Source of the DNA: Echinometra lucunter
Lineage: Eukaryota > Echinodermata > Echinoidea > Camarodonta > Echinometridae
NCBI GenBank assembly: GCA_029962745.1
Contig: CM057154.1
Span: 30,043,763-30,107,762 of the forward strand
Length of the DNA: 64,000 nucleotides
Direction of reading: 5' to 3'
The notes below the pieces were generated by a model, which saw only the letters and a list, made by a program, of their open reading frames with translations, made no database searches and was not told the DNA's origin. Within the stretch, counting starts at the first letter, position 1, and each line of letters begins with the position of its first letter. Both the position numbers and the translations under genes were made by a program. Positions 60,587 to 64,000 of the stretch are shown piece after piece.

Positions 60587-63500
60587 TCATCTGTACAATC
60601 CAAGATTCCTGGAATACGAGATGCCATCATGCCTTGTAGCTGCCTGTAAGGTATGAGAAAGCAATAACATAAATTCACCATTTTAACATTCACAATATTC
60701 TTCAATTATTGTTCACAAACAATATACATGTATACTGATTCAAAATGTACTGCCAATTCGTGCCAAATGCTGAATGTCATTACCAACTTTGATGTTGTAC
60801 ATGAGAGAAACTGGTATTCAAACATGTCATAGGGTTACCGGTACTACAAGTTTAGATATCATGCAACCTCTTTAGAATAAATTTAGAATGACACACCAAA
60901 ATTACTGATACTATATTAAATCTAATTTTGCAATGACAGATTCTAATCAAGTTGATTAATCTCAAAATGAAAAAAAAAAAATGATAATTCTCCACAAAAA
61001 GGTCTGCATAGTGAAACCTGTATATGAATTATGAAGATCACTAAAGCACTATTAGTATAAGAGTAGGGGGAAACCCTGGTGTATGTGGTCCACCTGCACA
61101 CCCCCAATCAGTGATATCGGGAGGAGAGACTTGCAAGTTACAGTGATTCAATTCGCTTTTCCCCTCCCAGGCACAGATGACACCAAACCAAATAATAATG
61201 ATAATAATAATTATCTCTGTTTCTTTCACTACAATGTCTGTTAACTGACCTTGTTGATTTCCCTGTGTCTCTCTTTGCTCACAATCTCTTCAATGACTTC
61301 TCCACTGCCTCGGATCAGCCTGCAATTTAAATTTTCAAAATAATAAATCTATGGTGCATGACATTTTCTTGTATACTACAGAATAGAAATTGAAATCAAA
61401 ATAAAAAGACAGAAAGCAAGGAAAGGGAGGAGGGTAAGAAAATGTATAAACATGATAAGACTCTTTCATACATCCTTCCTTTAATCAGAAATCAGCGGCT
61501 TTGCTAATTTACATTTCATCTACCTAGAAAGACCAGTGTGCCCCCCCCCCCTTTTTTTTTTAAATGATACATATACCAGTGCCTCCTCAGAGGCTGGGCC
61601 CATGCAACATTTTTGGTATTACAGCAAGAATAGAGTTCCAGTGTAGTTTGAAATGTTGCAAAAGGAAAGAGGCCTGATCCTATACCTTGGCTACACCGTT
61701 TTTCTGATTTGCGGGATCAGGTAGAATACATTATAGTGCTTGCCAAAAATTAACATGAACTGCACACGAACCCAAAATTTAGGCCCCCCCCCCCCACTAA
61801 CAGTTCTCCTTTTACAACACAGTCGCCTGTGTCCACTGTTCTACTGGTAGTCAATTTCTCAAATTTACCACATTACCAAGTTCAACTCAGCACCCATGAT
61901 CACCTCACCCTAACTCTAAATCTAACCTTAAATTTAATAACTACACCGTAATCTTTAATTCCTGACAAAAAGCCTAAAGCAATTGTGTGATCATTATGGT
62001 CCCTACCTATTTCTTCCTGTATCCGGATCATAGACCCGACGCACTTTGCTCTGTTCCTTTTCATACTGCTCTTTGGTCATTGGTATCATACTCCTGCTTG
62101 ATGAACTGTCGTGAGACTTCTCTTCTTTCTTCCCTGCTATGAGATACAAATAATTATCAAAGATTATTAGCATAATCAGACTGGCTTTCATCAGTTTCAT
62201 ATAAAGAAATATCCTAAGACTGTCTAAGGCAAAAGATCTGCAGAAAAATAATAGATGAGTCTGATGAGATCTATGGAAAAGTGGTGTACCCAAAGCAATG
62301 CAGGGCTGTACATAAAATCACGTCTGCATTTCTCCAAGGGGGGGGGGGGGGGATATCTTACTTACAAAATTAAAAACAGAATGATAAAGTACTGAAAAAA
62401 TATTCATAAGCCAGGAAATTCAATATCAATGAGATACTTTATCAACAAAATAAATACATAAGATTAGGACGGCTAAGGATGATTTGCCTTCAGATACTAA
62501 TGAAAAAGCTTGACAGCACTCCGAATAGTCACGTAACGTTCATTCATAGGGACAATATTTGTTTACTGAAAATATCAAAAGGACCAATTCCCTTCCAGCA
62601 CCATCAACCCCCCCGCCACCCTGAAAGAAAAAGCAATTCTTCATAGTTGCAAAAAAAAAAGTCTAACCTTGAGCCATTTCAAAAAGCTTCTTCTGAATTC
62701 CTGTCAGTGGTGCAGCATCTTTATCTCTTTTCTCCTTTTTCGATCCTTCCTCCTGTCTTCCAGTGTCCTTCTTTTTCTTCTCTTTACTTTTCTTCTTCAA
62801 ACCTTCTTTCTGTTTTTTCTCCTTCTTGTGCTTCTTCTTTTTCTTGTCCTTCAAAGGTGTCTTCTTTGATTTCACTATTTTATCCTTCTTTTCTTTGGAT
62901 TTCTTTGCAGGTGTAGAATGTAATGAGATATCACTCTCTGATACATCTGATTCTGAACTCCATGATGCCTTTCTCTTCTTGGCTTTCTTGTCTGGCTTCT
63001 TGTCTTTCACCTTCTTGGAATCCTTGTCATTCTTTCCACTCCCAGACTTGTTCTTGCCACCTTCCTTGTGAGATTTATCAGGCTTTTTCTCACTCTCCAC
63101 TCTCTTCCCAGATCTGTCATCTTTCCTTCTATCTAAACCATCATTACGGATGGATGGACTTCTGTGCTTCTTTGCATCCAATTTACTTTTAGGCAAATCC
63201 TTTTGCGATCTTGAATACTTGCTAGAAGAGTTCTGCTCTCTAGGAACCCTGTCATTGCTCTTGGTGCTTCCTCTTGATTCATCTCTATGGCTCTTGCTTC
63301 TTTCACTAGAATGCTTAGAGTGGATCTTTTCAGCACTGTGTCCTAAGGATCGAGATTCATGTCTTGAATCAGCAGCATTTTGTCCATTCTTGGATGAGTG
63401 TTTGCTATCTCTGTCATGATGGGGGCTTCTATGTGATCTTCTGCTCCTGTCCTTACTGTGACTCCGATCACGTGAGTGCCTTGAAGAATGATCTCTCCTA

Positions 63501-64000
63501 TGGTCCTCCTGCTTGGATAGTTTTTCTGAGGATCTCGACTTGTGAGTTTCAGAGTGCTGAGGAATGTCATTTCTCCTCCTTGCATCACCAGAATGATGTG
63601 ATGAAGAGTGTTCCCTACTGTGCCTGTGCTTTACATCTGCACCATCCCTGCGCCGTTCAGAGTCTCTGTCTCTGGATCGCCTATCCCTCTCATGTCCACT
63701 ACTAGAGGTTCTTTTGGAGTTATGGCTTCCTCTGTCATTATGAGATGATCTATCTCTTTCATCCCTGTTCTCCCTTTCACCTTTCTTGCTCTTTGTATGG
63801 TTATGGGTCCTGTCATTTGGACTAAAATCTGAACTGGACTTTGTACGTTTGGAGTCTTTTCCTCTACTGTTTCTATCTTCCAATTGAGAGTCTTTTGCAC
63901 TTTTCCTTTTTGAGTCAAGATGATCCTTTCCGCGAACAGGTGAAGTTGCATATGCTCTGGGAAGTTTAGCACGAGGAGAATCATCATCTGAAGACACAAC
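60587..64000 (-). CDS. ARL6IP4: ADP-ribosylation factor-like 6-interacting protein 4 homologue (SR-25), 5' end beyond the window
   Basis: Four exons visible on the minus strand: 64000-62668 (open to the window edge), 62136-62007, 61319-61250 and 60643-60587. The first encodes about 444 residues of RS/RD/KE-rich disordered sequence, serine-arginine-aspartate clusters first (HSRDRSHSKDRSRRSHRS), then a lysine tract (KKKKKHKKEKKQKEGLKKK). The conserved family end follows: IPMTKEQYEKEQSKVRRVYD, PDTGRNRLIRGSGEVIEEIV and SKERHREINK, as in ARL6IP4 (SRp25). It is a nuclear speckle/nucleolar splicing-associated protein. The first codon in the window's frame that could look like a start is a GTG at 63997, which is not a eukaryotic start, so the true N-terminus lies beyond 64000. 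Human ARL6IP4 is shorter in its RS part; that part evolves fast. The last exon exists in two copies. Confidence 0.9.
61085..61200 (-). repeat. Dispersed repeat sharing a block with 26150-26345
   Basis: Minus-strand TTTGGTGTCATCTGTGCCTG plus GGAGGGGA and GAATTGAATCACTGTAA match the other copy. It lies in the last intron of ARL6IP4. Confidence 0.45.

Noticed and set aside
63997..64000. Apparent start of ARL6IP4 at 63997
   Set aside because: The codon is GTG and the frame is open to the window edge, so the gene continues outside.

Overview
This is an animal (metazoan) nuclear genomic window. All recognisable genes are split by spliceosomal introns, the intergenic and intronic DNA is AT-rich, and short inverted-repeat elements, microsatellites and poly-C/poly-G tracts are dense. 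The gene set (SURF2, a 3beta-hydroxysteroid dehydrogenase, SPRING1/C12orf49, ARL6IP4) is metazoan. The repeat style and a Ty3/gypsy element with a leucine-tRNA-type primer site suggest a marine deuterostome, perhaps an echinoderm; that species call is inference. Exon models were built by hand from reading frames, GT/AG sites and phase; every internal junction is phase-consistent.

Layout. 1197-6085 (-): SURF2, six coding exons. 7394-9564 (+): 3beta-HSD-type dehydrogenase, three coding exons, head-to-head with SURF2. 9565-15677: non-coding, with three related TTAA-flanked elements, a palindromic element and diverged tandem repeats in the probable 3' UTR of the next gene. 15678-21953 (-): seven-blade-type WD40 protein, nine coding exons, not assigned to a named orthologue. 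21954-25642: divergent intergenic region with a second palindromic element. 25643-28151 (+): SPRING1, five exons, followed by about 5 kb of AT-rich non-coding DNA. 33615-52917 (+): a 20-exon gene for a 1324-residue protein with a degenerate TBC (RabGAP-like) region, a proline-rich linker and a C2-like module; an extra exon at 40176-40494 gives a possible 706-residue short isoform. Its last intron carries an antisense, truncated Ty3/gypsy element (gag, protease, reverse transcriptase, one LTR). 52918-60586: non-coding with several inverted-repeat elements. 60587-64000 (-): the 3' part of ARL6IP4 (SR-25 family), cut by the window edge, with an apparently duplicated terminal exon.

The genes do not form a pathway. 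SURF2 and ARL6IP4 belong to nuclear/nucleolar RNA biology, the 3beta-HSD and SPRING1 both touch sterol metabolism, and the TBC-like protein suggests membrane trafficking, but this is a chance neighbourhood rather than an operon-like unit. The most unusual points are the duplicated ARL6IP4 last exon, the TBC-like gene with its alternative end and missing catalytic fingers, and a stack of TTAA-targeted elements, one sharing its TTAA with another element's end.
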